DNA of 64,000 bases, from assembly GCA_902527545.1 (NCBI GenBank), contig CABZPR010000003.1, positions 1 through 64,000 on the forward strand, written 5' to 3'. The stretch comes from an uncultured Alphaproteobacteria bacterium. GTDB lineage: Bacteria > Pseudomonadota > Alphaproteobacteria > HIMB59. This document shows positions 49,143 through 58,127 of this stretch, in pieces. Under the pieces are notes generated by a model. That model searched no databases. It was not told the DNA's origin and was given only the letters and a program-made list of their open reading frames with translations. How positions within the stretch are numbered: the first letter of the stretch is position 1; each line of letters opens with the position of its first letter. A program made the position numbers and the translations under genes.

Positions 49143-50425
49143 TATTTTTTATTATTAATTTTATTTTTCTGTTTTGATCTGGCTATTGAAAAATGATTAT
49201 TTGGTATTGATTTAGTAATTACAGATCCTGCAGCTATGTATACTTTATTGCCTATATTAACAGGTGCAATAATAGAAGAATTTGAGCCAATAAAGGTATT
49301 ATTACCTATTTTGCATTTCAGCTTATTTTTTCCATCATAATTACAAGTAATAGTTCCAGCCCCAATATTACTATTTGTTCCTATAAATGAGTCTCCAATA
49401 TAACTTAAATGATTTACTTTTACTCCCTTTGATAATTTTGATTTTTTAATCTCAACAAAATTACCAATTTTTGCCTCATCTGCGATAATAACCTCAGGTC
49501 TTATTCTTGCATAAGGGCCAATGGCGCAGTTATTACCTATTGTGGAATTTTCAATATAAGAAAAGGACTTAATAATAGAATTACTTTTGATGCTTACATT
49601 TTTTTTTATAACAACATGTGGCTCAATTACTACTCCCGGAGCGATACTAACATTGCTCTCTATATAAACCGTATCAGGATGAATAATTCTAACACCGCTA
49701 TCTATTAATTTTTTCTTTATAAAATCTTGAGATAATGTTTCTAATTTATTAAGTTCATTTAAGGTGTTAGCACCTGATATCACTGTGGCTTTATTTAAAA
49801 AAGTAGTCATTTTAAGCTTTTTATTTAAACAGACATTTACTAAATCAGTAATGTAAAATTCATTCTTATTTTTATTTTTTTTTATTAATTTTAAATTTAA
49901 TGCAGCTTTTTTTGAAATTAAAAATATGCCAGTATTTATCTCATTGATTAATTTCTCTTCGTTTGAACATTCATTTTCTTCAATAATACTAATTAATAAA
50001 TTATTTTTTTTAACTACTCTTCCATATCCTTTTGGGTTTCTTACATTTTGTGTAAGAACTGATAAGTCAACATCATTCTTTACACCTTTTGAAACAAAAT
50101 CAGAGAGTATTTTATAATCGAAAATAGGTGTGTCTGCTAAGGTCAATAAAAAATAATCAAATTTATTATTGTATTTATAAAATTGTTTAAAAGCTCCACC
50201 AGTACCGTCTATTGGATTTTGAATAAACACTTTTTCATGAATAAAATATTTTTTATTAGCTTTACTTGAAATAATAAAAGTTTTTTTTACTTGTTTAATT
50301 TTATTTAGTGCATCTAAATTATACTGTATTAACTCTTTACCAGATATTTCATGAAGAAATTTTGGTTTAGGTGATTTAAATCTTTTGCTCTTTCCAGCAG
50401 AAAGAATAATGGCGCATATATTCAT
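49142..50425 (-). CDS. glmU: GlmU, GlcNAc-1-P uridylyl/acetyltransferase
   Basis: Bifunctional enzyme making UDP-GlcNAc. The N-terminal uridylyltransferase domain begins AIILSAGKSKRFKSPKPKFLHEI, a variant of LAAGxGTRM. The C-terminal half is a left-handed beta helix with hexapeptide repeats (IAPGVVIEPHVVIKKNVSI, IGNFVEIKKSKL, IGAGTITCNYDGKNK) and acetyltransferase residues. At 427 residues it is about 30 shorter than E. coli GlmU. First gene of the long minus-strand run; 65 bases separate it from the divergent TsaC gene. Confidence 0.95.
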   Translation of the reverse strand: MNICAIILSAGKSKRFKSPKPKFLHEISGKELIQYNLDALNKIKQVKKTFIISSKANKKYFIHEKVFIQNPIDGTGGAFKQFYKYNNKFDYFLLTLADTPIFDYKILSDFVSKGVKNDVDLSVLTQNVRNPKGYGRVVKKNNLLISIIEENECSNEEKLINEINTGIFLISKKAALNLKLIKKNKNKNEFYITDLVNVCLNKKLKMTTFLNKATVISGANTLNELNKLETLSQDFIKKKLIDSGVRIIHPDTVYIESNVSIAPGVVIEPHVVIKKNVSIKSNSIIKSFSYIENSTIGNNCAIGPYARIRPEVIIADEAKIGNFVEIKKSKLSKGVKVNHLSYIGDSFIGTNSNIGAGTITCNYDGKNKLKCKIGNNTFIGSNSSIIAPVNIGNKVYIAAGSVITKSIPNNHFSIARSKQKNKINNKK

Positions 50426-50490
50426 AAAGTTGTAAAATAATATTAATTAATCTTAACTGAATACTAAAAATATATCTAATTATGTAAATT

Positions 50491-51429
50491 ATGCCAATTA
50501 TCGTTAAATCAAATTTATCAAAGCAACTTACACATTTCTTAAAGTCTAAACTATTAAAAGATGAATTAGTAGTTTTGCCAACAGAAACTGTTTATGGGTT
50601 AGCTGGTTTAGGAACCAATATTAAAGCAGCAAAAAAAATTTTCTTATTAAAAAAAAGACCTTTGAAAAAAAAATTAATATTTCATTGTTCAAGTTTAAAA
50701 ATGGTAGATAAATTTTTTAAGTTAGATGATGAAAATTTAATTTTAGCTAAGGAATTTTGGCCTGGACCTCTTACTCTTGTTTTACAAAGGAAGTCTCTCG
50801 AAATACCCAAATCTCTTACATTAAATAATGAGTGTGCTGTAAGAGTTCCAAATAATAAATTTACATTAAATTTAATTAATAAAGTAGGTAAGCCCCTTGT
50901 AATGCCCTCAGCAAACAAATTTAAACAACTAAGCCCAATCAACAGTGAAATGGTTTTTCAGCAATTTATTGAGACAAATTTATTAATTGTAGATGATGGA
51001 AAATGTAAAGTTGGTATCGAGTCAACTTTAATTAAAATATCTGATAACAAATTGAACATAATAAGACCAGGGTTTATATCATTAGAAAATGTGAAAAAAA
51101 TATTACCCTATATGGTTATTAGTAAATATAACAAAAATTTAAGTTTTCCTGGAACTTCAAAAAAACATTATTCTCCCAAGAAGAAAATATATTTAAATGT
51201 CAAAAATGCTAAAAAAAAATCTGCATATATAAACTTTGGAGCAAACAAGAGATATCAATTCAAAAATTTAAGTAAGAATAGAAATTTAATTGAAGCTGCC
51301 AAAAATCTTTATCATTTTATTTTTTTAGCAGATAACGATAACCAATATAAAAATATAAGTATCGCACCTATTCCTTATAAGAAAATAGGAATCGCTATAA
51401 ATGATAGATTGCGAAGAGCATCTAAATGA
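50491..51429 (+). CDS. Sua5/TsaC threonylcarbamoyl-AMP synthase
   Basis: Makes threonylcarbamoyl-AMP from threonine, bicarbonate and ATP for the t6A modification of ANN-reading tRNAs. The YrdC-like domain carries VVLPTETVYGLAGLGTN, KKRPLKKKLIFH, FWPGPLTLVL and RVPNN; the C-terminal 80-90 residues form the extra Sua5 domain (312 residues total). The KxR/SxN active-site residues appear present. It overlaps the following FAD-enzyme gene by four bases, a pair often seen in alphaproteobacteria. Confidence 0.93.
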   Translation: MPIIVKSNLSKQLTHFLKSKLLKDELVVLPTETVYGLAGLGTNIKAAKKIFLLKKRPLKKKLIFHCSSLKMVDKFFKLDDENLILAKEFWPGPLTLVLQRKSLEIPKSLTLNNECAVRVPNNKFTLNLINKVGKPLVMPSANKFKQLSPINSEMVFQQFIETNLLIVDDGKCKVGIESTLIKISDNKLNIIRPGFISLENVKKILPYMVISKYNKNLSFPGTSKKHYSPKKKIYLNVKNAKKKSAYINFGANKRYQFKNLSKNRNLIEAAKNLYHFIFLADNDNQYKNISIAPIPYKKIGIAINDRLRRASK

Positions 51430-52691
51430 AATTTCCAATAAAAACTATAAGAAAGGGTGGCCAAATAACTGCTTTCCCTAAAAATTCTTTGGAGGTATCT
51501 AAACTGGTTAAATTTTCTAACAAATATAAATTTCATATTTTACCTATTGGTGGAGAGACTAATAGAGTGGATGGCACAAAACCTCAATTTGAAAAAACTA
51601 TCCTAATAGATTTTAAAAAAATGAATCGTATTGAAGAAGTTGATACTGATAATTTTATAATAACAGCTCAAAGCGGAACATTGTTAAAAACCATACAAAA
51701 AGCAGCAAATAATAAAAAACTTTTATTTCCAGTTAATATTGCGCCAAGTGATAAATGTACAATTGGGGGTAATATATCTACTAATGTTGGGGGTTTGCAA
51801 ACTTTAAGATATGGTAACATAGAGGATCATATAAATGGCCTTGAAGTAGTGCTTAGTGATGGAACTATTTTAAATTTTTTAAATAAACTCAAAAAAGATA
51901 ATTTTGGCCCAAAACTGTGGAAGTTATTTTGTGGTTCTGAGGGTGTTTTTGGAATAATTACAAGAGCAAGCTTAAAGTTAATCCCAAAAAAAAAATACAA
52001 TTCTACATATTTAATACAAACAAATAGTTTAAATAAGTCAATTCGATTACTGAAATTTTTAAGAAACAAGTACTTCGATAATTTAACAAGTTTTGAAATA
52101 ATATTTCCAATACCTAGCTCTTATTTATTTAATGAAAGTACACATCACTTCAATTTAATCATAGAGATACAATCTAATGTTATTGGTAATTACAAAAAAG
52201 AATTAAAAAAATACTTTAATTTAAAAGAATTTAAAATTTATAAAATGGAACATAATAAATCAAAATCATGGATATGGAGCAAAAGAGAAGAGTTAGTATA
52301 TAATCAGATAAAATATAATTTTACTGAAAAATTTGATATTTCTTTACCCATTGATAAGTGGTCTGTCTTTATTAAGAAGGTAAATACATTTGTAAAGGAT
52401 AATAACATCTTTACTCCTTATTTTTTTGGGCATTTGGGAGATGGTAATTTGCATTGCAATTTTAAAGTACATCCTAATTCAAAAAAGAATTGTGCTTACC
52501 TCTCAAAATTTATTTATGATTTGACTATCCAAAGTGAAGGTAGTGTTGCAGCAGAACACGGTCTTGGTTTGAAAAAAAATTATCTTTTAAAAAAATATAA
52601 ACCTAGTGAAATTTACCTTTTTATTAAAAAATTAAAAAAACACTTAGATCCGAACTCTAGATTAGGCAAAAATAAGTTATTTCAGGCTTAA
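51426..52691 (+). CDS. FAD-linked oxidase / D-2-hydroxyacid dehydrogenase type
   Basis: A 421-residue flavoprotein of the GlcD/D-2-hydroxyglutarate dehydrogenase family. The N-terminal FAD_binding_4 (PCMH) domain shows PIGGETNRVDGT, LFPVNIAPSDKCTIGGNIST, and GSEGVFGIITRASLKLIPKK; the C-terminal FAD oxidase domain has FGHLGDGNLHCNFKVHPNSK (metal/substrate His) and SVAAEHGLGLKKNYLL. The substrate, such as D-lactate, glycolate or D-2-hydroxyglutarate, cannot be told. It overlaps the preceding gene by four bases and overlaps the PuuB-like gene tail to tail by 15. Confidence 0.9.
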   Translation: MKFPIKTIRKGGQITAFPKNSLEVSKLVKFSNKYKFHILPIGGETNRVDGTKPQFEKTILIDFKKMNRIEEVDTDNFIITAQSGTLLKTIQKAANNKKLLFPVNIAPSDKCTIGGNISTNVGGLQTLRYGNIEDHINGLEVVLSDGTILNFLNKLKKDNFGPKLWKLFCGSEGVFGIITRASLKLIPKKKYNSTYLIQTNSLNKSIRLLKFLRNKYFDNLTSFEIIFPIPSSYLFNESTHHFNLIIEIQSNVIGNYKKELKKYFNLKEFKIYKMEHNKSKSWIWSKREELVYNQIKYNFTEKFDISLPIDKWSVFIKKVNTFVKDNNIFTPYFFGHLGDGNLHCNFKVHPNSKKNCAYLSKFIYDLTIQSEGSVAAEHGLGLKKNYLLKKYKPSEIYLFIKKLKKHLDPNSRLGKNKLFQA

Positions 52692-53966
52692 TTGATCTTT
52701 TAGTTTAAAATAACTCATTGCTAAAACTAATAATGGCTTATCAATTACGCCAAAACCAGGAAAGTTTTTATGTCTAAACTTTTCAAATAAGCTCAAATTA
52801 TTGTTCTGATTTGTTATTGTTTCAGCAAGCATTTTTCCAACCATAGTTGTTATGGCTAAACCATGTCCTGAATATCCTTGTGCAAAAAAAATATTATTAT
52901 CAATACTACCGATATGAGGGAATCTGTTTACAGTTATGGCAACGTGCCCACTCCAAGTACACCAAGCTTTGAACTTTTCTAAACCAGGAAGTATCTTTTT
53001 TATACTTTTTTTTAAAGATAATTCCAAATTTATCGGATCTATATTAGAGTAACTTACACCTCCACCAAAAATTAGATTATTATTAGAATCCAGTCTAAAA
53101 TAATTTAGTACAAATAACATATCTCCCACTGTGATAGGTTTTCGAAAATATTTACTCAATTCTGTATTTGGAATTTCAGTAAATGCTGATACATAAGTTT
53201 TAACAGGCATTATTTTTTTTCTTAAACTTTTATTCAAATTATCAATATATGCATTACAGCAGATAATTAATTTATCAGATTTAACAGTTAAATTTTTTTC
53301 AGTTTTTATTGTTACTTTTTTTTGAGATTCATATGATATTACTCCTGTATCTTCAAATATTTTACAATTTTTATTTTTTAATAATTCTCTTGCTAATCCT
53401 AGACAATAATTAAGTGGATGAATTTGACCACACTCTGTGTCATACATTGCAGATTTGTAATAAGGGCTATCAAAATACTGGTCCATTCTATTTTTTGGTA
53501 GATACGTAACTGATTCATAATCAAATTTTGTTTGAAGCCTGTCTACGTATTTTTTTAACTCCTCATCGTGGGATTTACTTACTGCGGCTAAAACATAACC
53601 CTCGATTAAGTCACATTGTATATTTAACTCTTTGATATTTTTTTTTACTTCTCTAACAGCGTCTAATGTGAATTGCCATAATATCTTAATTTCCTCTTGA
53701 GTGTGTTTTTGGCTAGAGTAATTCTCTGAGGAAAAACCATGTAATAATTGCCCACCATTTCTTCCAGATGCGCCCCAACCAACTTTATTTTTCTCCAATA
53801 TGACTATGTTTAAATCTGGATTTAATTTAGATAAATATAATGCTGATGAAATTCCTGATAAACCTGCTCCAATTATACAAACATCACATTGTAAGCTCTC
53901 ATTTAATTTGTTAGTATTAAGGCTGAATGCTTTTGTTCTTACGTAATAATTATCTGAGTAATCCAT
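52677..53966 (-). CDS. puuB: FAD amine oxidoreductase, PuuB-like
   Basis: DAO-family flavoenzyme, likely gamma-glutamylputrescine oxidase. I start at MDYSDNYYV (ATG 53966); the frame extends to 53984. The Rossmann motif is CDVCIIGAGLSGISSALYLS, followed by GWGASGRNGGQLLHGFSSE, the GMDQYFDSPYYK-like region, and the C-terminal GHGLAITTMVGKMLAE. E. coli PuuB (426 aa) has the same size and motifs. The head-to-head PuuA-like gene starts 40 bases away and the pot/agu genes follow, which favours PuuB over D-amino acid dehydrogenase or glycine oxidase. Confidence 0.82.
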   Translation of the reverse strand: MDYSDNYYVRTKAFSLNTNKLNESLQCDVCIIGAGLSGISSALYLSKLNPDLNIVILEKNKVGWGASGRNGGQLLHGFSSENYSSQKHTQEEIKILWQFTLDAVREVKKNIKELNIQCDLIEGYVLAAVSKSHDEELKKYVDRLQTKFDYESVTYLPKNRMDQYFDSPYYKSAMYDTECGQIHPLNYCLGLARELLKNKNCKIFEDTGVISYESQKKVTIKTEKNLTVKSDKLIICCNAYIDNLNKSLRKKIMPVKTYVSAFTEIPNTELSKYFRKPITVGDMLFVLNYFRLDSNNNLIFGGGVSYSNIDPINLELSLKKSIKKILPGLEKFKAWCTWSGHVAITVNRFPHIGSIDNNIFFAQGYSGHGLAITTMVGKMLAETITNQNNNLSLFEKFRHKNFPGFGVIDKPLLVLAMSYFKLKDQLSLK

Positions 53967-54006
53967 CAGATACATAAATATCAAATTTTAAAGGTTAGTT
54001 ATAGTT

Positions 54007-55359
54007 ATGAATAATTATGTTGATTGGTTAAAGAAAAATAAAATAACAGAGGTTGAATGTATGATACCTGATAATTCAGGCATCCCAAGGGGGAAAATAC
54101 TACCAACAAAAAAATTTTTAAGCTCTATTGAGTCAGGTGGATTAAGATTACCTTTAGCCCTATTCAAATTAGCAGTATCTAGAGATGTAACTTATTCAAT
54201 AGATGATCAAATTTTAAATCCTACAGATGGTGATTTTATTTTAAAGCCTGATTTTAATACTCTGAGAACTGTTCCTTGGTATGAGGAACCAACCGCGCAG
54301 GTAATTTGTGATGCTGTTGATAACAATGATAATGTTATAGAAGTCCACTCTAGAGGTATTTTAAAAAAAGTAATTGGTCTTTATGAAAAAATAGGACTTG
54401 AGCCTGTTGTCGCTCCAGAAATTGAATTTTATTTAGTTAAGAAAAACAATGATCCAGATAATCCTTTAGAGACACCGAGTGGGCAATCTGGAAGAATTGA
54501 AAAAGGAAATCAATCTTACGGTATTGACGCTGTTAATGAATTTGACCATATTTTTGAGGATCTATATGACTACTGCGAAACTCAAGAATTAGACGTAGAA
54601 AATATTAATCATGAGGATGGACCAGCACAAATGGAAATTAACTTCAAGCATGGTAATCCACTTGACTTGGCTGATCAGGTTTTTTTATTTAAAAGAACTC
54701 TTAGACAAACTGCGTTGAAGCATAATTTGTATGCAACTTTTATGGCTAAACCAATGGAAGATACTCCAGGAAACTCGATGCATATACATCAATCAATTTT
54801 AAAAAAAGGTAAACCAATATTTGTGGACAAAAATCTTAAAACTACAAAACATTTTGATAATTATTTGGGTGGATTACAAAAATATTCAAAAGCTTTTTTA
54901 CCTCTTTTTGCACCTAACGTTAATTCTTTTAAAAGGCTCAGAGGTTATTGGGAGGAAGGTACACCATTTAACCTTAACTGGGGTTTTGAAAACCGTACCT
55001 GTGGTTTTAGAGTGCCAAATTTTAACTCTGCTAACCAAGCGAGAATTGAAAATAGACTGTGTGGATCAGATGTTAATCCATACTTAGCAATTGCAGCAAC
55101 TTTATCTGCGGGATATCTAGGTTTGAAAAAAAAATTAAAAGCAACTCCAGAGACCAAAAAAGCTGCATATAACGTGAATGTTTCTTTGACAGAAAGCATC
55201 TATCAATCAATAGATACTTTTTCAAGATCCAAGGAAGCAAAAGAGATATTCGGTGAAACATTTATCGAATTATTTTGTTCAATCAAAGACTTAGAGGTAA
55301 ATGCTTATAATAAAATAATTACTGCATGGGAAAGAGAATATTTACTTCTTAATGTTTGA
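54007..55359 (+). CDS. puuA: Glutamine synthetase family, PuuA-like
   Basis: A 450-residue glutamine synthetase homologue, most likely gamma-glutamylputrescine synthetase, which joins glutamate and putrescine with ATP. Motifs: VECMIPDNSGIPRGKILPTK near the start, PEIEFYLVKKN, NHEDGPAQMEINFKHGNPLD, GNSMHIHQSI (metal-site HxH) and NRTCGFRVP. The linked PuuB-like and putrescine transport genes support this substrate over ammonia. The adenylylation tyrosine site of GlnA is not evident. Overlaps the last permease gene tail to tail by 18 bases. Confidence 0.88.
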   Translation: MNNYVDWLKKNKITEVECMIPDNSGIPRGKILPTKKFLSSIESGGLRLPLALFKLAVSRDVTYSIDDQILNPTDGDFILKPDFNTLRTVPWYEEPTAQVICDAVDNNDNVIEVHSRGILKKVIGLYEKIGLEPVVAPEIEFYLVKKNNDPDNPLETPSGQSGRIEKGNQSYGIDAVNEFDHIFEDLYDYCETQELDVENINHEDGPAQMEINFKHGNPLDLADQVFLFKRTLRQTALKHNLYATFMAKPMEDTPGNSMHIHQSILKKGKPIFVDKNLKTTKHFDNYLGGLQKYSKAFLPLFAPNVNSFKRLRGYWEEGTPFNLNWGFENRTCGFRVPNFNSANQARIENRLCGSDVNPYLAIAATLSAGYLGLKKKLKATPETKKAAYNVNVSLTESIYQSIDTFSRSKEAKEIFGETFIELFCSIKDLEVNAYNKIITAWEREYLLLNV

Positions 55360-56139
55360 TCTATTAATTAAGTAAATACTAAGTGCTGCTAATATAACAA
55401 TTAGCATTATTATTGCAGAAAGAGCGTTAACTTCTGGACTCAATCCTAATCTAACTTTAGAAAAAACCACTATTGGCAAAGTATTAGCTCCGGGACCAGT
55501 AGTAAAACTAGCAACGACAAGATCATCCAAAGAGAGTGTAAATGCAAGTAACCAACCTGATAATATTGCTGGTAATATTACAGGGGCAGTTATTTTCCAA
55601 AAAATCATGTTTGGAATTGTCCCTAGATCCTGGGCGGCCTCTTCTATATTTTTATCGTAACTACTCAACCTTGATTGGATAATGACTGCAACAAAAGCTA
55701 CAGAAAAAGTTATGTGCGATATTAAGACTGTTAGTTGTCCTTTTGAGGAAGGAAAGCCAATAATATGGTTAGATGATATAAAGAATAACAACAAAGAAAG
55801 CCCTAAAATTATCTCAGGCATAACCAAAGGAGAAGAACTCAAGAAAATAAAGAAAGGCCTGGCTGGAATTTTTGATATTCTTGTTAATGAAAAACCAATC
55901 ATTACACCCATGATTGTTGCAAATGTTGCAGAAAGAGAAGCAATTTTTAGACTAGTATAGAAAGCCTCTAAAATTTGTTCATTTTGAAATAATTCCTTAT
56001 ACCATCTAAAAGAGAAACCTTTCCAAACCATAACTCTTTTATTTTCATTAAAAGAATAAGCTATAAGAGTTAAAATAGGAAAATATAAAAATGAAAAACC
56101 AATTGTTAAGGTAAGAATTTTTAAAAATAATTTATTCAT
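55342..56139 (-). CDS. potI: Putrescine ABC transporter permease (PotI-like)
   Basis: Inner-membrane permease subunit, 265 residues, with about six helices and the EAA-loop motif EEAAQDLGTIPNMIFWKITAP that docks on the ATPase. N-terminal block FNENKRVMVWKGFSFRWYKE is typical of PotC/PotI. It is the last gene of the potFGHI run and overlaps the preceding permease by eight bases. Confidence 0.92.
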   Translation of the reverse strand: MNKLFLKILTLTIGFSFLYFPILTLIAYSFNENKRVMVWKGFSFRWYKELFQNEQILEAFYTSLKIASLSATFATIMGVMIGFSLTRISKIPARPFFIFLSSSPLVMPEIILGLSLLLFFISSNHIIGFPSSKGQLTVLISHITFSVAFVAVIIQSRLSSYDKNIEEAAQDLGTIPNMIFWKITAPVILPAILSGWLLAFTLSLDDLVVASFTTGPGANTLPIVVFSKVRLGLSPEVNALSAIIMLIVILAALSIYLINRSNIKK

Positions 56140-57025
56140 TTCTAAAATTATATTTTGCGTACATTAATTGAAAAATAATTATTGGAAATACAAGAATTAC
56201 AATACCAGACATAGCAAGTGCGCTAGCAATAGGCCAATCTCTATTTACAAAAAATTCATCCCAAATTATTTTTCCAAAATAAAGCTTATCACTGCCACCT
56301 AACATTTCTGGAATTATATATTCTCCAACAACTGGTATAAAAACTAACATACTCCCCGCAACGATTCCTGGTAAAGATAGAGGTAAGATAACTTTTACAA
56401 ACGTGTTTAAAGGCTTTGCCCCTAAATCGTTAGATGCATCAATCAAATTTAAATCAAATTTAACCAAATATCCATAAAGCGGTAAAATCATAAATGGAAG
56501 GTAAGTATAAACAACGCCTAAAATTACAGCATAATGATTGTGTAACATAGATATTGGTTCAGAAATTAGCCCTATATGTATGAGAACCGAATTTATTATA
56601 CCAGAACCTTGCAGTAATACTTTCCATGCATATACCCTTAGAAGAAAAGAACTCCAAAAAGGTATGATAAGCATAATCAATAGTATGTTTCTTATACTTG
56701 GTTTGGATTTTGCAACGTAAAAAGCAATGGGATAACCAATAAATAAACATAATACAGTGGATGTAAAAGCTAATGATAGTGAATTGAGGTATGATCTGAT
56801 ATAGAAAGGGTCTGAAAAAATGAATAAATAATTTCCAAGAGTTGAATTAATCTTCAATCCATTTTCAGATAAAGAGAAAAGATCACGATAAGGTGGCATA
56901 CCCCACTCAGACACAGATATAGATATTTTGAAAATTAAAGCTAACGGAACAAAAAAAAACAAAACTAGCCATAAATATGGAGTGAATACAAACCAGACGT
57001 TTTGTTTTTTTAAATTTTTAATCAT
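56132..57025 (-). CDS. potH: Putrescine ABC transporter permease (PotH-like)
   Basis: Partner permease of 297 residues with an extended N-terminus and about six membrane helices; the segment FFVPLALIFKISISVSEWGM is PotB/PotH-like and the EAA-type loop reads IDASNDLGAKPLNTFVKVIL. It overlaps both the ATPase gene upstream (by eight bases) and potI downstream, indicating coupled translation. Confidence 0.92.
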   Translation of the reverse strand: MIKNLKKQNVWFVFTPYLWLVLFFFVPLALIFKISISVSEWGMPPYRDLFSLSENGLKINSTLGNYLFIFSDPFYIRSYLNSLSLAFTSTVLCLFIGYPIAFYVAKSKPSIRNILLIMLIIPFWSSFLLRVYAWKVLLQGSGIINSVLIHIGLISEPISMLHNHYAVILGVVYTYLPFMILPLYGYLVKFDLNLIDASNDLGAKPLNTFVKVILPLSLPGIVAGSMLVFIPVVGEYIIPEMLGGSDKLYFGKIIWDEFFVNRDWPIASALAMSGIVILVFPIIIFQLMYAKYNFRNE

Positions 57026-58076
57026 TAAAGAAATATATTGATGTTTCGTTAAAACTTATCTGAACTTTATCATCCCATCTTATTTGAAGGTTATCAGAAA
57101 CTAAACTATTTTGCATAAAAGAGTAAAATTCAAATCCATTAACCTCAATTAAATACTTAGTATAGCTCCCTAAATAAGCTACTTCTTTAACTACACCAAT
57201 ATTTAAATTATCAGATTGATTTTCTAGTTTTTTAACAGAAATTTTTTCAGGCCTAATTAAACATTTAAAATAATTTTTTTTATTGTTAATATTTTTAACT
57301 TCATAATTTAATTCTTTAATGATGATTTGATTATTTTTATTAAGAACATTAAAGATATTGGCTGTGCCAATAAAATTCGCTATATATTTGTCCTTCGGTT
57401 TTTCATAAATCTCAACAGGATTACCGACTTGGAGGATTTCTCCATTTTTCATAATTGCCATTCTGTCAGATAATGACATTGCTTCCTCTTGATCATGGGT
57501 AACAATAATAAAAGTGATACCTAACTTATATTGTAGATTAACTAACTCGAATTGTGTTTGTACTCTTAGCTGTTTATCTAATGCTGCAAGTGGTTCATCC
57601 AATAAAAGTAATTTTGGTTTTTTGACTAAACATCTTGCTAATGCTACGCGTTGTTGTTGACCACCAGATATCTCATTAATTTTCCTTTTCTCTAAACCAT
57701 TCAGTTCTAGTAAATTTAAAATTTCATTAACACGATGATTGATTTCTTCTTTAGAAATTTTTTCTTCTTTTAGTCCAAACTGGATATTATTAGTGACATT
57801 TAAATGCGGAAATAGTGCATAATTTTGGAACATAATATTTAAAGGTCTTACATATGGTGGAAGTTTCGTGATATCCTTTCCCTCGAGTAGAATTCTTCCT
57901 TCATCAGGCTTCTCGAAACCTGCTATAATTCTCAAAAGTGTTGACTTACCACATCCTGAAGATCCTAGGAGACTGAATATTTCAGATTTTTCTATTTTTA
58001 GATTAACTTTGTCTAAAGCAACAACATTATCAAACCTTTTTGATACATCTATGATTTGTAAAAAAGGTTCAGACAT
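57018..58076 (-). CDS. potG: Putrescine ABC transporter ATPase (PotG-like)
   Basis: ATP-binding subunit, 352 residues, driving the PotH/PotI permeases. Walker A GSSGCGKS (about residues 36-43), Q-loop MFQNYALFPHL, signature ISGGQQQRVALARC, Walker B LLLLDEPLAALD, and H-loop VTHDQEEAM. A C-terminal TOBE-type region (about 245-350, with LIRPEKISV) is present, as in PotA/PotG. It is separated from potF by a 51-bp gap holding a strong hairpin, and overlaps potH. Confidence 0.95.
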   Translation of the reverse strand: MSEPFLQIIDVSKRFDNVVALDKVNLKIEKSEIFSLLGSSGCGKSTLLRIIAGFEKPDEGRILLEGKDITKLPPYVRPLNIMFQNYALFPHLNVTNNIQFGLKEEKISKEEINHRVNEILNLLELNGLEKRKINEISGGQQQRVALARCLVKKPKLLLLDEPLAALDKQLRVQTQFELVNLQYKLGITFIIVTHDQEEAMSLSDRMAIMKNGEILQVGNPVEIYEKPKDKYIANFIGTANIFNVLNKNNQIIIKELNYEVKNINNKKNYFKCLIRPEKISVKKLENQSDNLNIGVVKEVAYLGSYTKYLIEVNGFEFYSFMQNSLVSDNLQIRWDDKVQISFNETSIYFFND

Positions 58077-58089
58077 AAAAAAGATTGTG

Positions 58090-58121
58090 AAAAGCGCAAC
58101 TAAAGTAAAAGTTGCGCTTTT
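58090..58121 (-). terminator. Intercistronic hairpin between potF and potG
   Basis: A perfect 12-bp inverted repeat, AAAAGCGCAACT and AGTTGCGCTTTT, with an 8-base loop. On the minus strand the second arm ends in four T, then CACAATC and five more T. It lies right after the binding-protein gene, where partial terminators or mRNA-stabilising stems often raise binding-protein levels over the transporter subunits. Confidence 0.75.
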
Positions 58122-58127
58122 ATTAAA

